6,529 bases of DNA from Burkholderiales bacterium. GTDB lineage: Bacteria; Pseudomonadota; Gammaproteobacteria; Burkholderiales; Burkholderiaceae_C. Position 1 is the first letter of the stretch. Each line of letters begins with the position of its first letter. Below, piece after piece: positions 5,487-6,529 of this stretch. Below the pieces are notes generated by a model. The model ran no database searches. It had not been told where the DNA came from and saw nothing but the letters and a program-made list of their open reading frames with translations. The DNA is taken from positions 1 through 6,529 of the forward strand of contig CANFYD010000224.1 in the NCBI GenBank assembly GCA_947450745.1, written 5' to 3'. A program made the position numbers and the translations under genes.

Positions 5487-6529
5487 TCAAGGTGCGGACT
5501 GTAACGGGGCGGACTTGAGCATCAGGTCAACAAAGGTCCGCTCGTCTTGGCGGATCAAAAACCGCACCGGCAGGTTTTGCAGCGATGGGGCCAGCCAGAC
5601 TTCGGCGGCCAAATCACCGCCGACGGATTTTTGCAGCGGCACCAGATGCCAAGTGGCCAGCGGGCCCAGCGCGGTTTGCAGAGTTTCCTCGCCCACCACT
5701 TGATAGCGCCAGTCGTATTGCCGCCGTGGCAAGGCCAGCGGCAGCGCCACCACATGGCCGGCGAACAAGGGCTCTCGCCCGGTCAGGAACAGCCAGGTCA
5801 GCTGCACAAACTGGCTGACCGCATCTTGGGTGCCTGCCGCTGCGGCTTCCACCGCGCCGTTCGCCAGCGTCAGCTGATCGCCTTGAAACAGCACGGTGGC
5901 GCGGCGGCGGCTTGAAAACAGGATGCGGGTGTCTTCGTCAAAGCGCTGCGGCGCGATGCCGGCCGGGCCCAGCAAGCCGTCGCTGCTGATGCGGCGCGAC
6001 ATCAGCGGCGCAAAGCTCGGGCCTATCGACAGGTCCAAGTGGACTTGGTAGCGCGGCCCTTGGCGAATCCACTCCACCTGCGCTTGGCCGGTCACCGCGC
6101 CCCGGTAGTTGCCTGTCAGCGCGTAGCGGAGTTGGGTCGAGAGCGGCCACTCGGGGCCGGGTTGCGCCTCCTCGATGGGCAACTCGAACATCGGTTCCGG
6201 GCTTGGTGCCGGCTGAGCCAAGACAGCCGCCGGCTCCACCGCATCCACCGGTGCAGATGCGGGAGAAGCTGCTGATTCAGAGGCGACTGAAGCGGCAGCG
6301 TCTGCATGCTCCGCCACGTCGGGACTGGATGCTGGGGGCTCGGGCTCCGCTACAGGGCCTTCAGGCCGCCCGGCCTTTGGCAACGCCGACCGTACGGCCT
6401 TTTGCAGTGGAGGCGGCGCGCTTTGCTTGAGCTCACGCACAAAGGCAACGGCCAACCTCGGGGGCATGGGAGCCACCTCGCGCCAGCCTTGCCGCAATTC
6501 ATAAACTGCATCGGCCAACCAAACATGCA
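5487..6529 (-). CDS. DUF3108 domain protein (5' end cut by window edge)
   Basis: An uncharacterised protein; the frame is open to the right edge and 346 residues are visible, ending at TGA 5487-5489. A TTG at 6518 is unlikely to be the real start, because the frame continues upstream with the hydrophobic HVWLADAV. Family members I recall begin with a signal or membrane anchor that would lie just outside the window. Visible residues about 36-125 are a proline- and alanine-rich, low-complexity linker with acidic patches, as expected for a spacer crossing the periplasm. Residues about 130-340 form the beta-rich DUF3108 domain, with recognisable pieces: QRFDEDTRILFSS, DAVSQFVQLTWLFL, and the final VGGDLAAEVWLAPSLQNLPV. 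Inferred location is the inner membrane facing the periplasm, or the periplasm. It precedes the hydratase gene by 48 bp, but no functional link between them is evident. Confidence 0.85.
   Translation of the reverse strand, partial: HVWLADAVYELRQGWREVAPMPPRLAVAFVRELKQSAPPPLQKAVRSALPKAGRPEGPVAEPEPPASSPDVAEHADAAASVASESAASPASAPVDAVEPAAVLAQPAPSPEPMFELPIEEAQPGPEWPLSTQLRYALTGNYRGAVTGQAQVEWIRQGPRYQVHLDLSIGPSFAPLMSRRISSDGLLGPAGIAPQRFDEDTRILFSSRRRATVLFQGDQLTLANGAVEAAAAGTQDAVSQFVQLTWLFLTGREPLFAGHVVALPLALPRRQYDWRYQVVGEETLQTALGPLATWHLVPLQKSVGGDLAAEVWLAPSLQNLPVRFLIRQDERTFVDLMLKSAPLQSAP

Overview
The window looks like chromosomal DNA of a GC-rich betaproteobacterium, probably Burkholderiales (Comamonadaceae or the Leptothrix/Rubrivivax/Roseateles group). 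The grounds are the high GC content, the Bordetella-like WlbA/WlbB protein sequences, a secreted DUF4148 protein and a DUF3108 protein. The lineage is inferred from family resemblance, not from a search. No tRNA, rRNA, CRISPR array, phage gene or transposase gene is seen.

Left part (1-1666, minus strand): two translationally coupled sugar-nucleotide genes. A Gfo/Idh/MocA dehydrogenase of the WlbA/WbpB type is followed by a left-handed beta-helix N-acetyltransferase of the WlbB/WbpD type that runs off the left edge. They should catalyse two steps towards UDP-2,3-diacetamido-2,3-dideoxy-glucuronic acid, a precursor of O-antigen or other surface glycans. The aminotransferase that acts between them is not in the window and may lie beyond the left edge.

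Middle part (1667-3599): a short divergent promoter region, then lysS (class II lysyl-tRNA synthetase) on the plus strand. A 139-bp imperfect palindrome with perfect 15-bp ends starts one base after the lysS stop codon. It separates lysS from a strong intrinsic terminator at 3477-3521. Hairpin-forming sequence then fills the space up to the convergent gene.

Right part (3600-6529, all minus strand), in transcription order: a DUF3108 protein whose N terminus is cut off by the right edge; a crotonase-family enoyl-CoA hydratase 48 bp downstream, probably co-transcribed with it; and a secreted protein carrying five copies of a DUF4148-like helix. Part of that last gene is a 147-bp tandem repeat. 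It has its own promoter region with an 8-bp dyad over the -35 position and a GAAA-tetraloop hairpin just before its ribosome binding site.

Most of the window is ordinary housekeeping and metabolic content. The parts that ordinary genes do not explain are the palindromic element after lysS, the internally duplicated DUF4148 protein and that protein's structured promoter and leader.
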